A stretch of DNA of 36,742 bases from Candidatus Stoquefichus massiliensis AP9 (GTDB lineage: Bacteria > Bacillota_I > Bacilli_A > Erysipelotrichales > Coprobacillaceae): NCBI RefSeq assembly GCF_000455285.1, contig NZ_HG005287.1, positions 91,135-127,876 on the forward strand, given 5' to 3'. Under the pieces are notes generated by a model. That model ran no database searches and was not told where the DNA came from. It saw only the letters and a program-made list of their open reading frames with translations. Below are positions 10,046 to 18,893 of the stretch, piece by piece (the stretch's first letter is position 1; each line of letters begins with the position of its first letter). Both the position numbers and the translations under genes were made by a program.

Positions 10046-10678
10046 TTACCATCTATATGATTCGATTATCGCATCAATAAAAGCATCATCAATAATATCT
10101 AATCCTAATTGTGCCATCATAAACTTTAAGTAAACCAATCGTTCTTTTGTCTCTATAGCATTTCTTCCAAACAAAACAGGATTTGCCCAATAATTCAATA
10201 AGATTAAAAAAACTTCTGAACATAATTCTGGTTGAGCAGTATGAAGAGAACCATCTTTTATTCCTGCTTTGATTAACTCACAGATAATAGGAGCATCTTT
10301 TTTAACAGCGGTTTGTATTCCGTTAACCACAAAATGGGAATGAATATGTGAACTTAAGACCGTATCAAATGCTTGTGTTTGTGTATCTGTCACCAGATGA
10401 TATAAAATCTTCTTTAATTTTTCTTTTGTGTTCTCAGCAGTGGTATTCTGAATCAGATCATACAATCTATCAATGACATACTGAGTCCTTTTTTGCATCA
10501 CAGCTTCAAGGATTTCTTCTTTTGATTTAAAATGATGATAAAGTCCACCTTTAGATAAATTCATAGTATTTAATATATCTTGTATACTTGTCTGTTCATA
10601 TCCTTTTTCCATAAAAAGTTGAGTAGCTGTCGCTATGATTTTTTCTAATGTTTCTTCTGGATGTTTATTTCTAGCCAT
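10046..10678 (-). CDS. TetR/AcrR-family transcriptional regulator
   Basis: A 210-aa repressor. The N-terminal TetR helix-turn-helix reads ATQLFMEKGYEQTSIQDI, then LSKGGLYHHFKSKEEILEAV (about residues 17-62). The C-terminal ligand-binding half is not recognisable. ATG 10678 follows GAGGAGG. A perfect 10-bp inverted repeat lies directly upstream of that ribosome binding site, so the gene probably represses itself. A related site precedes the downstream membrane-protein pair, which reads as its target. The ligand is unknown. Confidence 0.88.
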   Translation of the reverse strand: MARNKHPEETLEKIIATATQLFMEKGYEQTSIQDILNTMNLSKGGLYHHFKSKEEILEAVMQKRTQYVIDRLYDLIQNTTAENTKEKLKKILYHLVTDTQTQAFDTVLSSHIHSHFVVNGIQTAVKKDAPIICELIKAGIKDGSLHTAQPELCSEVFLILLNYWANPVLFGRNAIETKERLVYLKFMMAQLGLDIIDDAFIDAIIESYRW

Positions 10679-10689
10679 AATACCTCCTC

Positions 10690-10714
10690 GTATACAGACT
10701 ATCGGTCTGTATAC
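10690..10714. promoter_or_regulatory. TetR autoregulatory operator
   Basis: GTATACAGAC and GTCTGTATAC form a perfect 10-bp inverted repeat around 5 nt, directly upstream of the TetR ribosome binding site. Confidence 0.75.
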
Positions 10715-10808
10715 ATCATAACAACTTCTTTATGAGAAGTCAATATGAATTATATACAAAGGAGTTATATCTCAATAGAAAGCATTTCATAATTTCCTCC
10801 GCATTAAT

Positions 10809-10833
10809 CAAAAAAGACAGACTTTCTCTGCCT
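10809..10833 (-). terminator. Terminator of the DUF1963 membrane-protein gene
   Basis: Stem of 7 bp with one G-U pair (10815-10821 with 10827-10833) followed by T6 on the minus strand; it overlaps the stop codon. Confidence 0.75.
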
Positions 10834-13246
10834 AATAACAATCCCAATCATAAACAACATGATCAAATCTTCGATTAACCAAGTCATCTTTTGTCATATA
10901 GAAATGACATGTTCCATAATCTCCCCACATCATATATTCTTCATCACTTACAAGCTGCAATAAAATCACCTGCTCATCATTTCTAGGATCTTCTTGGGCA
11001 AAATAACCTTGTCCTCCTAATTTATTACATATTGCTGTTGCACTACATTCATCATATATTTGTTCCATTAATAAGTCATTATTCATGAAATCATCTAGTA
11101 ATGATGTATCTTTAAGTGATTGTAATTTTTCTAGAAAATGATAATCCGATGAAGAGAGTCCAACTTCCTCAGTCCATAAAAGTTTCAACTTTGTTTCTTT
11201 GAGAATAGGAGAATCTTCATAAAAGATATGTTCTATATCTTGGAGATGATCTTGTTGATAATCAACTGTCTCATGATAAATCACTTTGTATTTTAAACTG
11301 TCTGTATTTCCATCAAAATCACATCCATAACAATCATCTACTTTTATAAAGAATTGGAGCATACCATGTGTTGGATAATCTGATATTCCTGATCCTTCAA
11401 ATTCATCAAAATTGATTTGTAATAATAACATGAGTGGTTCATCGCCATATTTAGGTATATCTTGACCTTTTAATAAATAAGGAACTCCACCCAATTGACT
11501 ATTATAGCGTGTTGGTTGTTCATCAACACATTCTAATTTTATGATAGGTTCTACATATGTTTTCAATGCATCAAACAAAGAATCTAACTGATACTCTTCA
11601 ACAATTTCATAAACTTCATTATTTTTAACAACCATACTTTCTTTACGATGTATAACATATCGTACTATAAGATAGAATGACTTTGCGACTTCAATAGCAA
11701 TAATTAATAATAATAACTGACATAATGCTTTTTGAAAACCCTTTATAAAACTTCTAATTAATGTTAAAGCAACAAAAGCTAAAAAAGCATTTTTCTCATA
11801 ATTATGTAATGTTCGTTCCTTATTCATTGTTAGCTTTAATCTCTTTAAATACAACGGAAACATTATAAGTTCGCCAATTACAAAAACAGCAAATATCATA
11901 TATACAGTTTCTGCAGACTCACCAACAATCATACAATACCAATCTTGAACTGGCTTTATCAACACAAACCCAAGAAACAAGATCCATATACAAACCATAT
12001 GATAAATCATTCTTGTATTAGGATAAGTCAGATTTTTATAATTCTTCTGTACCTGTTCATACGTACTCCAACGAATAGGACGAAAATGATTAACAGGAAT
12101 CAGCGCTGCCCATATACCATAAATGAGAAAACCAATTCCAACAACAATTGTCATAAAAATATTGAAAAGAATTCCATTTTTCACATCATTATCTTCTTCA
12201 TCTTTCCTATCTTCTTCTTTTTTTCTACGTATAAAACGCCTTGCTTCTAATTGCTCATATTGTTCGCTGCGATGCCAATCTTTTCCTGACCACACTTCTA
12301 CTGTAAAAGGAACCTTCTCATACGTTAATCGCATTAACAGCATTTTCATAAATTTTATATCATAATACATTTTTTCATCAAATGTATAGAAAGGCATATT
12401 TTTTAATATTGCATTCATACAGATATCCCTATTGAATCCAAATTCTTCTAAAACATCAAGAGCTTTATCCAATTGTCCATCATTAACTATTGTAACTCGC
12501 GCTTTTAAAGATGTATGAGATGAACCTAAAGTTCCATCATGATAAAGTTTTTCATAATCCATAAATTCAATATTCATTTCATTATAAAATGATCTTGCGA
12601 CAGCCGTTCTTCCACCTTGATAAGCTAAGAATGTCACAACAAAAGTGATTAGAATTATTTTTGGAATATCCTGTAATCCTGATCCTGCTAGAATCAAAGT
12701 GAAGAAAAATGCAATCATCAAAACAATAATCATTGTCCATTCAATATAACGAAGTGTCTTTTTTTGATAAATAACTTTCTCATTTTGGAGTTTTGCTTTT
12801 ATCATGATATAACTCATTCCAATCACAATTATTGCATATAAACAAAGATAAAAACTCATATAAGATACTGGCATAATGAAATCATTATTTTCAACAATCG
12901 ATGTATATATCAACATGATAAAACCTGGAATCATGGATACGAATGCAATCGGTAAATAACGTATTAGTTGATGTTTATCACTTTGATGTAAGTGTACAGA
13001 ATAATTTTTATACAGTGCATACAAACATCCTATTCCCCCTACAATACAAAATAATGATAAACCAAAGAAGGCTAAGTATGTTGTATAAATCTGAATATAA
13101 GGAATAACACTTTCTAGCATCGTTATAGAAAAGAAAAGACCAACAAAGCCAAATAAAGCACACAAAAACATTGTTATCTTATAGGCATTCGTTTGATCAA
13201 ATGTGTCAAGTATATCTTGTACAAATCTTTCTTTATTTTTATTCAT
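10832..13246 (-). CDS. Large multi-TM protein with C-terminal DUF1963/YwqG-like domain
   Basis: 804 aa. About residues 20-205 hold six hydrophobic segments. Residues 215-330 are soluble and include a stretch starting DGQLDKALDVLEEFGF. A Lys/Glu-rich linker and a second group of hydrophobic segments follow (about 350-540). The C-terminal 230 residues match the YwqG/DUF1963 pattern: SQLGGVPYLL, MLLLQINFDEFE, PTHGMLQFFIKVDDCYGCDFD, then a KVIYHE stretch. YwqG proteins stand alone at about 260 aa and their function is not known. Fusion to a large membrane part suggests an envelope-facing role. ATG 13246 follows GAGGGG and is preferred to the in-frame ATG at 13261, which forms part of that ribosome binding site. 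An extended -10 (TGTTATAAT, TATAAT at 13281-13286) lies upstream. Confidence 0.75.
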   Translation of the reverse strand: MNKNKERFVQDILDTFDQTNAYKITMFLCALFGFVGLFFSITMLESVIPYIQIYTTYLAFFGLSLFCIVGGIGCLYALYKNYSVHLHQSDKHQLIRYLPIAFVSMIPGFIMLIYTSIVENNDFIMPVSYMSFYLCLYAIIVIGMSYIMIKAKLQNEKVIYQKKTLRYIEWTMIIVLMIAFFFTLILAGSGLQDIPKIILITFVVTFLAYQGGRTAVARSFYNEMNIEFMDYEKLYHDGTLGSSHTSLKARVTIVNDGQLDKALDVLEEFGFNRDICMNAILKNMPFYTFDEKMYYDIKFMKMLLMRLTYEKVPFTVEVWSGKDWHRSEQYEQLEARRFIRRKKEEDRKDEEDNDVKNGILFNIFMTIVVGIGFLIYGIWAALIPVNHFRPIRWSTYEQVQKNYKNLTYPNTRMIYHMVCIWILFLGFVLIKPVQDWYCMIVGESAETVYMIFAVFVIGELIMFPLYLKRLKLTMNKERTLHNYEKNAFLAFVALTLIRSFIKGFQKALCQLLLLIIAIEVAKSFYLIVRYVIHRKESMVVKNNEVYEIVEEYQLDSLFDALKTYVEPIIKLECVDEQPTRYNSQLGGVPYLLKGQDIPKYGDEPLMLLLQINFDEFEGSGISDYPTHGMLQFFIKVDDCYGCDFDGNTDSLKYKVIYHETVDYQQDHLQDIEHIFYEDSPILKETKLKLLWTEEVGLSSSDYHFLEKLQSLKDTSLLDDFMNNDLLMEQIYDECSATAICNKLGGQGYFAQEDPRNDEQVILLQLVSDEEYMMWGDYGTCHFYMTKDDLVNRRFDHVVYDWDCY

Positions 13247-13409
13247 CTCTTTTCCCCTCATTAAATAAATTCATATATCTATTATAACATAAGAAAAACT
13301 ACTATAAATATAAAATCTTTTAATGAATATTCATTGACAACCACATGAATCTTAAAAAATGATTGCTATTATTCGACAAAATCCGTCATTTGTCTACATT
13401 CATTTATTA

Positions 13410-13415
13410 TATAAT
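13410..13415 (+). promoter_or_regulatory. -10 box of the putative toxin RNA (RNA I)
   Basis: Perfect TATAAT. The best upstream match, TTGTCT at 13390-13395, is only 14 bp away, so the -35 is weak or the promoter needs help. Confidence 0.45.
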
Positions 13416-13514
13416 ATTTCTTGGATATGCATTCCACAGCATCTGACAGGTTGCTGGACGCAGACGTGCATCAGTGAGTATTCACAAAGTTTTATATTTA
13501 ATGGAGGATGACAT

Positions 13515-13559
13515 ATGTATTTGAAAGCACAACACGAAAGTGAGGGTGCCAACGGATAA
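13515..13559 (+). CDS. 14-aa leader peptide ORF in RNA I
   Basis: Encodes MYLKAQHESEGANG, a hydrophilic peptide. GGAGG lies 7 nt before the ATG. It ends 16 nt before the next ORF, so it may couple translation to the hydrophobic peptide, as mok does for hok. The ribosome binding site is the part that can pair with 13690-13699. Confidence 0.45.
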   Translation: MYLKAQHESEGANG

Positions 13560-13575
13560 ATAAGGAGAAACAGTA

Positions 13576-13638
13576 ATGAGTGATCGCTTTTGGTTGGTCA
13601 TTATTATTACAATTCTAGCGTTGATTTATAAATTATAA
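13576..13638 (+). CDS. 20-aa hydrophobic peptide, candidate type I toxin
   Basis: Encodes MSDRFWLVIIITILALIYKL: a short charged start, a single membrane-spanning helix and a Lys near the C-terminus, the form of small membrane toxins such as Ibs and TisB. AAGGAG lies 8 nt upstream. The 3' end of the ORF can form a hairpin (GTTGATTT with AAATCAAC). No specific homologue recognised. The toxin call rests on the peptide's nature plus the antisense-RNA layout around it. Confidence 0.55.
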   Translation: MSDRFWLVIIITILALIYKL

Positions 13639-13681
13639 AATCAACATCCTTACACCTATAGGTTGATCACCTTTTAGGTCT

Positions 13682-13696
13682 ATATTCGTTGTCATC
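13682..13696 (+). repeat. Direct repeat copy 1, in RNA I
   Basis: ATATTCGTTGTCATC, identical to 13809-13823. It lies just upstream of the shared terminator and overlaps the segment that pairs with the leader-ORF ribosome binding site. Confidence 0.85.
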
Positions 13697-13707
13697 CTCT
13701 CAAGCAA

Positions 13708-13747
13708 AAAAGAAAAGGGACGAGTTACCAGCTCTCCCTTTTCTTTT
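13708..13747. terminator. Shared bidirectional terminator of the convergent RNAs
   Basis: Stem of 13 bp (13708-13720 with 13735-13747) plus 3 bp (GAG/CTC) past a 1-nt bulge, with a 7-nt loop. A-rich on one side and T-rich on the other, so it can terminate both transcripts; the minus-strand tail (TTTTCTTTTTT) is strong. Confidence 0.85.
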
Positions 13748-13808
13748 ATTCCCATATAAAAATGAAAAATACATAAAACTTTTCATATGGAAACAAATTG
13801 ATCATAAA

Positions 13809-13823
13809 ATATTCGTTGTCATC
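13809..13823 (+). repeat. Direct repeat copy 2, at the 5' end of RNA II
   Basis: ATATTCGTTGTCATC, 127 bp from copy 1 in the same orientation, on the far side of the terminator. Because the RNAs converge, same-direction repeats make them complementary. Confidence 0.85.
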
Positions 13824-13835
13824 TTTGACATTTAC

Positions 13836-13865
13836 ATTATACTCATAGCGAATTCCTCTTGTCAA
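13836..13865 (-). promoter_or_regulatory. Strong promoter of the antisense RNA
   Basis: Perfect TTGACA (13860-13865) and TATAAT (13836-13841) on the minus strand with an 18-bp spacer: the best sigma-A promoter match found in the window. No protein gene follows it. Confidence 0.85.
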
Positions 13866-13897
13866 GATTTTGAATATTTTTTCTCCCTTAATATAAC

Positions 13898-13932
13898 AAT
13901 AGCCTTGAAGACATTGATTCTTCAAGGCTATT
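13898..13932 (-). terminator. Terminator of the ilv-leu operon
   Basis: A perfect 14-bp stem (13898-13911 with 13919-13932) right after the ilvB stop codon, with a moderate T-rich tail. Confidence 0.85.
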
Positions 13933-13936
13933 ATAT

Positions 13937-15613
13937 TTATTCTTCTACATCTTTTTCATCAAAGACTTCATCAATTGCTGCTCCTGGAGCAACCATTGGG
14001 AAGACTTTATCATCTTCTTGAATAATACATTCAATCACAACTGGTCCATTGTAATCCATCGCTTCTTGAATAGCAGGAACAACTTCTTCTTTTGTTGTAA
14101 CCTTAATGGCTTTACATCCTAAACCTTCAGCTACTTTACAGAAATCAACTTTATCATCTAAAATAGTTGCTGAATAACGTTTACCATAGAACAATGTTTG
14201 CCATTGTCTAACCATTCCTAAGACATGATTATTTAAAATAACTTCAATGATAGGAACATTATAACGAGATGCAGTTGCTAATTCATTCATGTTCATTCTA
14301 AAACATCCATCTCCAGCAATATTAAAAACATATTGATCTGGTGAAGCGTATTTAGCACCTATAGTTGCTCCTAAACCATAACCCATTGTTCCAAGTCCAC
14401 CACTTGTAATCAATTGACGTGGTCTTTTATAATGGTAATATTGTGCTGCCCACATTTGGTTTTGACCAACCTCTGTACAGATAATAGCATTATTATCTGT
14501 TAAAGCTTCTATTTGTTCAATCACATATGGTCCTGTTAAAATATCTGGATTATATGATAATGGATATTGTTCTTTTAAAGCTCTGATTTCTTTTAACCAT
14601 TGTGGATGATTTTGTTGTTTTAATAAGAGATTTAATGCACTTAAAACACTCTTAGCATCACCAACAATACCTAAATCAACAACGACATTCTTATTAATCT
14701 CTGCCGCATCAACATCAATATGAATAATTTTTGCATGACGAGCAAATTTCTTTGCATTTCCAGTCACACGATCACTAAATCTTGCTCCTACAACAATTAA
14801 TAAATCACATTGTGAAACACCTAAGTTACTCGCTTTAGTTCCGTGCATTCCTAACATTCCAGTATATCGTGGATTGGTACCATCAAATGCCCCTTTACCC
14901 ATTAATGAATCAGTAACCGGAGCATCAATTTTTTCAACGAATTCTCTTAATTCTACTGATGCATTAGCAGCTACTGCTCCACCACCAACAAAGATAAATG
15001 GCTTTTCACTTGCTTCTATCATTTCAATAGCTTGTTTTAATGTTGAAGTTGGATAAGTATAACTTCTTCTTTCGATAATTTCAGGTTCAGTTTTTATATA
15101 ATCACAATGTGCTAAAGTGACATCTTTTGTAATATCAACAAGTACAGCTCCAGGTCTACCTTCTTTAGCAATCTGAAACGCTTTACGAATTGTCGGAGCT
15201 AATTCTTCCACTTTCTTAACTATAAAATTATGTTTTGTAATTGGCATTGTCACACCAGCAATATCAACTTCCTGAAAGCTGTCTTTTCCAAGCAGTGAAA
15301 CAGCTTGGTTAGCAGTAATTGCAACAAGAGGAATAGAATCCATCTGAGCTGTTGCAATACCAGTAACCAGATTGGTTGCTCCTGGACCACTTGTAGCCAT
15401 ACATACGCCAACTTTACCAGTTGCACGAGCATAACCATCAGCTGCATGAGAAGCCCCTTGTTCATGAGAAGTCAAGACATGGTTAATCTTATCCTGATAT
15501 TTATACAAACTATCGTAGATTTCAAGAATTGTTCCTCCTGGATACCCAAACACAGTGTCTACACCTTGTTCAAGCAAACATTCAACAACAATATCTGATC
15601 CTTTCATTTCCAT
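13937..15613 (-). CDS. ilvB: Acetolactate synthase, catalytic large subunit
   Basis: A 558-aa ThDP enzyme that condenses two pyruvates, or pyruvate and 2-oxobutyrate, in the first common step of valine, leucine and isoleucine synthesis. FGYPGGTILEIYD with the following HEQGASHAADGYARATG carries the catalytic ThDP-activating Glu. The C-terminal ThDP-binding segment starts at about residue 440 with NIAGDGCFRMNMNELATASR, and a VRQWQTLFYGKRYS stretch follows. Length is normal for anabolic AHAS. ATG 15613 follows AAGGAGG. It is the last gene of the operon, while the regulatory subunit ilvN is the second. Confidence 0.95.
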   Translation of the reverse strand: MEMKGSDIVVECLLEQGVDTVFGYPGGTILEIYDSLYKYQDKINHVLTSHEQGASHAADGYARATGKVGVCMATSGPGATNLVTGIATAQMDSIPLVAITANQAVSLLGKDSFQEVDIAGVTMPITKHNFIVKKVEELAPTIRKAFQIAKEGRPGAVLVDITKDVTLAHCDYIKTEPEIIERRSYTYPTSTLKQAIEMIEASEKPFIFVGGGAVAANASVELREFVEKIDAPVTDSLMGKGAFDGTNPRYTGMLGMHGTKASNLGVSQCDLLIVVGARFSDRVTGNAKKFARHAKIIHIDVDAAEINKNVVVDLGIVGDAKSVLSALNLLLKQQNHPQWLKEIRALKEQYPLSYNPDILTGPYVIEQIEALTDNNAIICTEVGQNQMWAAQYYHYKRPRQLITSGGLGTMGYGLGATIGAKYASPDQYVFNIAGDGCFRMNMNELATASRYNVPIIEVILNNHVLGMVRQWQTLFYGKRYSATILDDKVDFCKVAEGLGCKAIKVTTKEEVVPAIQEAMDYNGPVVIECIIQEDDKVFPMVAPGAAIDEVFDEKDVEE

Positions 15614-15631
15614 AGTATTTCCTCCTTCTCT

Positions 15632-17296
15632 TTATTTAACTTTTAAAACGGCTCCCGTATTTGCTGAAGTGACCATAGAAGCATATTTCTTTAAATATCC
15701 TTTGACTTCAGGAAACTTTGGTTCCCAGTTTTTCTTTCTTTCTGCCATTTCTTCATCACTAATGAGTAATTCAATTTTATGATTTGTAATATCAATATCA
15801 ATCATATCGCCTTCTTGAACAAAGGCAATTGGTCCACCAACTGCTGCTTCTGGGGAAACATGCCCAATAGAAGCCCCACGTGTTGCTCCTGAGAAACGTC
15901 CATCAGTAATTAATGCAACATCTTTATCTAATCCCATACCAGCGATTTCACTTGTTGGTGATAACATTTCACGCATTCCTGGTCCACCTTTAGGTCCCTC
16001 ATAACGAATCACCACGACATCACCCGCAACAATCTTCCCAGCGCGAATAGCAGCAATGGCATCTTCTTCACAATCAAAGACTCTTGCTGGTCCCTTATGC
16101 TGCATCATTTCAGGTGCCACAGCACTTTGTTTGACAACACAACTATCAGGTGCTAAATTTCCTTTTAAGACAGCAATTCCACCTGTTTTACTATAAGGAT
16201 TTGTTACTGGACGAATAATATTTTCATCAAGGTTCTCACAACCTTCAATGTTTTCTTTTAATGTCTTTGTTGTACAAGTTAAAACATCTGTATTTAATAT
16301 ACCTAGCTTATCCAATTCATTCATAACTGCATAAACACCACCAGCATCATTTAAATCCTCCATAAACGTATCACCAGCAGGCGCTAAATGACATAGGTTT
16401 GGTGTCTTTTTACTGATTTCATTGGCAATTTCCAAATTCAATTCAACACCAGCTTCATAAGCAATAGCTGGTAAATGTAACATAGAGTTTGTTGAACATC
16501 CTAAAGCCATATCTACAGTTAAAGCATTCATAAATGCTTTTTCATTCATAATATCTCTTGGTTTGATATCCTTTTCAACCAATTTCATAATTTGCATACC
16601 AGCATGTTTTGCTAATCTGATTCTTTCACTATAAACTGCTGGAATTGTACCATTACCTTTTAATCCCATTCCTAAAACTTCTGTTAAACAGTTCATAGAA
16701 TTAGCTGTATACATACCAGAACATGATCCACATGTTGGACATGCTTTTTCTTCAATTTCTTTTAATTTTTCTTCTGTGATCTTTCCTGAGTTAAACTGAC
16801 CAACAGCTTCAAACAATGAAGATAAACATGTTTGTTGTCCATCAACACGACGTCCTGCTAACATTGGCCCACCACTGACAAAGATTGTTGGAATATTAAT
16901 ACGAGCAGCTGCCATTAACAATCCAGGCACATTCTTATCACAGTTAGGAATCATTACCAAACCATCAAATTGATGAGCATTGGCTAAACATTCTGTACTG
17001 TCACAAATCAATTCTCTTGTCACTAATGAATATTTCATTCCTGTATGATTCATCGCAATTCCATCACATACTGCAATGGCCGGAACTTCAATTGGTGTTC
17101 CACCTGCTAAATAAATACCTTTTTTAACTGCTTCAGCAATTTTATCTAAGTTCATATGTCCAGGAACAATTTCATTATATGAATTGACAACTCCAATTAA
17201 AGGTCTAGACAATTCTTCTTCTGTCATTCCTAATGCATTAAATAAAGATCTATGAGGGGCTCTTTCTACCCCTTTTTTCACATTATCACTTTTCAT
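15632..17296 (-). CDS. ilvD: Dihydroxy-acid dehydratase
   Basis: A 554-aa iron-sulfur dehydratase that turns 2,3-dihydroxy-isovalerate and its methylvalerate analogue into the 2-oxo acids. Motifs: [18 protein letters not shown] and [20 protein letters not shown] hold the cluster cysteines; the C-terminal half has [21 protein letters not shown]. Start ATG 17296 is chosen because GGGGAGG lies 6 nt upstream, while an in-frame start at 17311 overlaps the leuB stop. It lies 18 nt before ilvB. Confidence 0.95.
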   Translation of the reverse strand: MKSDNVKKGVERAPHRSLFNALGMTEEELSRPLIGVVNSYNEIVPGHMNLDKIAEAVKKGIYLAGGTPIEVPAIAVCDGIAMNHTGMKYSLVTRELICDSTECLANAHQFDGLVMIPNCDKNVPGLLMAAARINIPTIFVSGGPMLAGRRVDGQQTCLSSLFEAVGQFNSGKITEEKLKEIEEKACPTCGSCSGMYTANSMNCLTEVLGMGLKGNGTIPAVYSERIRLAKHAGMQIMKLVEKDIKPRDIMNEKAFMNALTVDMALGCSTNSMLHLPAIAYEAGVELNLEIANEISKKTPNLCHLAPAGDTFMEDLNDAGGVYAVMNELDKLGILNTDVLTCTTKTLKENIEGCENLDENIIRPVTNPYSKTGGIAVLKGNLAPDSCVVKQSAVAPEMMQHKGPARVFDCEEDAIAAIRAGKIVAGDVVVIRYEGPKGGPGMREMLSPTSEIAGMGLDKDVALITDGRFSGATRGASIGHVSPEAAVGGPIAFVQEGDMIDIDITNHKIELLISDEEMAERKKNWEPKFPEVKGYLKKYASMVTSANTGAVLKVK

Positions 17297-17310
17297 ATGT
17301 GACCTCCCCA

Positions 17311-18393
17311 TTATAAATTTTCAACAATCAAATCCCCCATTTGTGAACAAGTGACTTGTTGTTTATCTTCTGACATAATATCAACTGTACGATAACCAGC
17401 CTTTAAGACTTTTTCAATCGCATCTTCAATATTTTTTGCTTCCTCATCCATATCAAATGAATAACGTAACATCATTGCTGCTGAAAGAATTGTTGCGATT
17501 GGATTCGCAATATTTTGTCCAGCAATATCAGGTGCACTCCCATGACTTGGTTCATACATACCTAATGTATCTTCTCTTAGTGATGCACTTGATAACATAC
17601 CTATTGAGCCTGTCACCATACTTGCTTCATCACTTAAAATATCACCAAACATATTTTCTGTTAAAATGACATCAAATTGGCGTGGATCTTTAACCAATTG
17701 CATGGCAGCATTATCAACTAACATGTGTTCTAATTCCACTTCAGGATAATCAACAGCAACTTCATTAACAATTTTTCGCCACAAACGAGAAGTATCTAAG
17801 ACATTCGCTTTATCAACACTTGTCACTTTCTTTCTGCGTTTCATTGCAATATCAAAACTGCGTTTAGCAATTCTTCTAATTTCTGATTCACTATAAACAA
17901 GATTATCATGAGCAACCATTTGCCCATCAATTTCTTTTGTTTCACGTTCACCAAAATATAAACCACCTGTTAATTCACGCATAATCATCATATCGAAACC
18001 ACCTTCAGTGATTTCTTCTTTTAAAGGACAAGCTCCTTTTAATTCATCATATAAATATGCTGGTCTTAAATTTGCAAATAAACCTAATTCTTTACGCATC
18101 TTTAATAATCCAGCTTCTGGTCGAAGTGTTGGTTCTAATTGATACCAAGGTGAAGTATTGGTATCTCCTCCAATAGAACCAAGTAAAACAGCATCACTTG
18201 CTTTTGCAATTGTAATAGCTTCATCTGTTAATGGGACACCATATTTGTCAATAGATGCACCACCCATATCAATATATTGATATTCAAATGTATGTTTATA
18301 TTTTTGAGCAATAGCTTCAATAACCTTTAATGCTTCATTGACAATTTCAGGTCCAATACCATCACCTTTAATGACTGCAATTTTCTTTTCCAT
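17311..18393 (-). CDS. leuB: 3-isopropylmalate dehydrogenase
   Basis: A 360-aa NAD-dependent dehydrogenase that oxidises and decarboxylates 3-isopropylmalate. [15 protein letters not shown] opens the protein, a [13 protein letters not shown] segment and [15 protein letters not shown] carry substrate contacts, and the C-terminal half has [19 protein letters not shown] with [15 protein letters not shown] 18393 follows AGAGAGG; that ribosome binding site lies in the last codons of leuD, and the in-frame start at 18423 lies inside leuD. Confidence 0.95.
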   Translation of the reverse strand: MEKKIAVIKGDGIGPEIVNEALKVIEAIAQKYKHTFEYQYIDMGGASIDKYGVPLTDEAITIAKASDAVLLGSIGGDTNTSPWYQLEPTLRPEAGLLKMRKELGLFANLRPAYLYDELKGACPLKEEITEGGFDMMIMRELTGGLYFGERETKEIDGQMVAHDNLVYSESEIRRIAKRSFDIAMKRRKKVTSVDKANVLDTSRLWRKIVNEVAVDYPEVELEHMLVDNAAMQLVKDPRQFDVILTENMFGDILSDEASMVTGSIGMLSSASLREDTLGMYEPSHGSAPDIAGQNIANPIATILSAAMMLRYSFDMDEEAKNIEDAIEKVLKAGYRTVDIMSEDKQQVTCSQMGDLIVENL

Positions 18394-18397
18394 AATT

Positions 18398-18892
18398 CTA
18401 ACCTCTCTTCTTCTCATTGACATAGTTAACTAAGCCATTTGCTTGAATCATATTTTGTAAGAACTCAGGGAAAGGTTGAGCCTGATATTCTTTATTCTTT
18501 GTTTTATTGTAAATTTTTCCACTGTCAAAATCAATTTCAACATCATTTCCTTCATCAATATCATTTGCAGCTTCTTCACATTCTAAGATTGGAAATCCAA
18601 TATTAATAGAATTACGATAGAATATTCTTGCAAAAGATTTAGCAATCACACAACTCACACCAGCTGTCTTTAAAGCCAAAGGTGCATGTTCGCGTGACGA
18701 ACCACAACCAAAGTTTTTCCCAGCCACCATAATATCACCAGGATTTAAACGTTCTACAAATGTTGGATCAATATCCACCATCGCATGACTTGCAAGTTCT
18801 TTTGCATCAAATGAATTTAAATATCTTGCCGGAATAATGACATCTGTATCTACGTTATCTTCATATTTTAATACTTTACCATTTGCTTTCAT
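18398..18892 (-). CDS. leuD: 3-isopropylmalate dehydratase, small subunit
   Basis: A 164-aa swivel-domain subunit that works with LeuC. It shows [14 protein letters not shown], then [18 protein letters not shown], the family substrate-binding motif, and an [16 protein letters not shown] segment. The length fits the short LeuD paired with the LeuC/HacA-type large subunit. It starts one nt after the leuC stop. Confidence 0.95.
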   Translation of the reverse strand: MKANGKVLKYEDNVDTDVIIPARYLNSFDAKELASHAMVDIDPTFVERLNPGDIMVAGKNFGCGSSREHAPLALKTAGVSCVIAKSFARIFYRNSINIGFPILECEEAANDIDEGNDVEIDFDSGKIYNKTKNKEYQAQPFPEFLQNMIQANGLVNYVNEKKRG

Positions 18893-18893
18893 C

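Larger units (their letters stand above)
13422..13747 (+). ncRNA. Structured plus-strand RNA, candidate type I toxin mRNA (RNA I)
   Basis: A roughly 325-nt transcription unit inferred from the TATAAT at 13410 and the terminator at 13708-13747. The first 80 nt are clearly richer in G and C than the surroundings and fold locally: TCC(A)CAGCA pairs with TGCTGGA (13442-13467 region), GTGA with TCAC, and CAC-GAAA-GTG makes a tetraloop hairpin. Two short ORFs with good ribosome binding sites follow (13515-13559 and 13576-13638). GAGGATGACA, covering the first ribosome binding site (13504-13513), is exactly complementary to 13690-13699, so the full-length RNA could mask its own translation. No known riboswitch class was recognised. 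Transcript ends are predictions. Confidence 0.6.
13705..13829 (-). ncRNA. Antisense RNA (RNA II), candidate antitoxin
   Basis: A predicted RNA of about 125 nt running from the consensus promoter at 13836-13865 to the shared terminator. It has no ORF with a ribosome binding site. Its 5' end carries the complement of the direct repeat (13823-13809), so it can pair over 15 nt with RNA I at 13682-13696, and again through the terminator stem. Position and size match RNA II of the enterococcal par/fst system. The start is estimated from the -10 box. Confidence 0.6.

Noticed and set aside
13422-13510. Structured leader as a metabolite riboswitch
   Set aside because: Compared by eye with the common classes (TPP, SAM, FMN, lysine, glycine, purine, M-box, yybP-ykoY, c-di-GMP, ZTP, ykkC) without a match to their conserved cores, and no metabolic gene follows before the terminator.
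15250-15598. Open frames inside ilvB on both strands
   Set aside because: Low-complexity Leu/Thr/Ser translations in the shadow of a strongly conserved gene.
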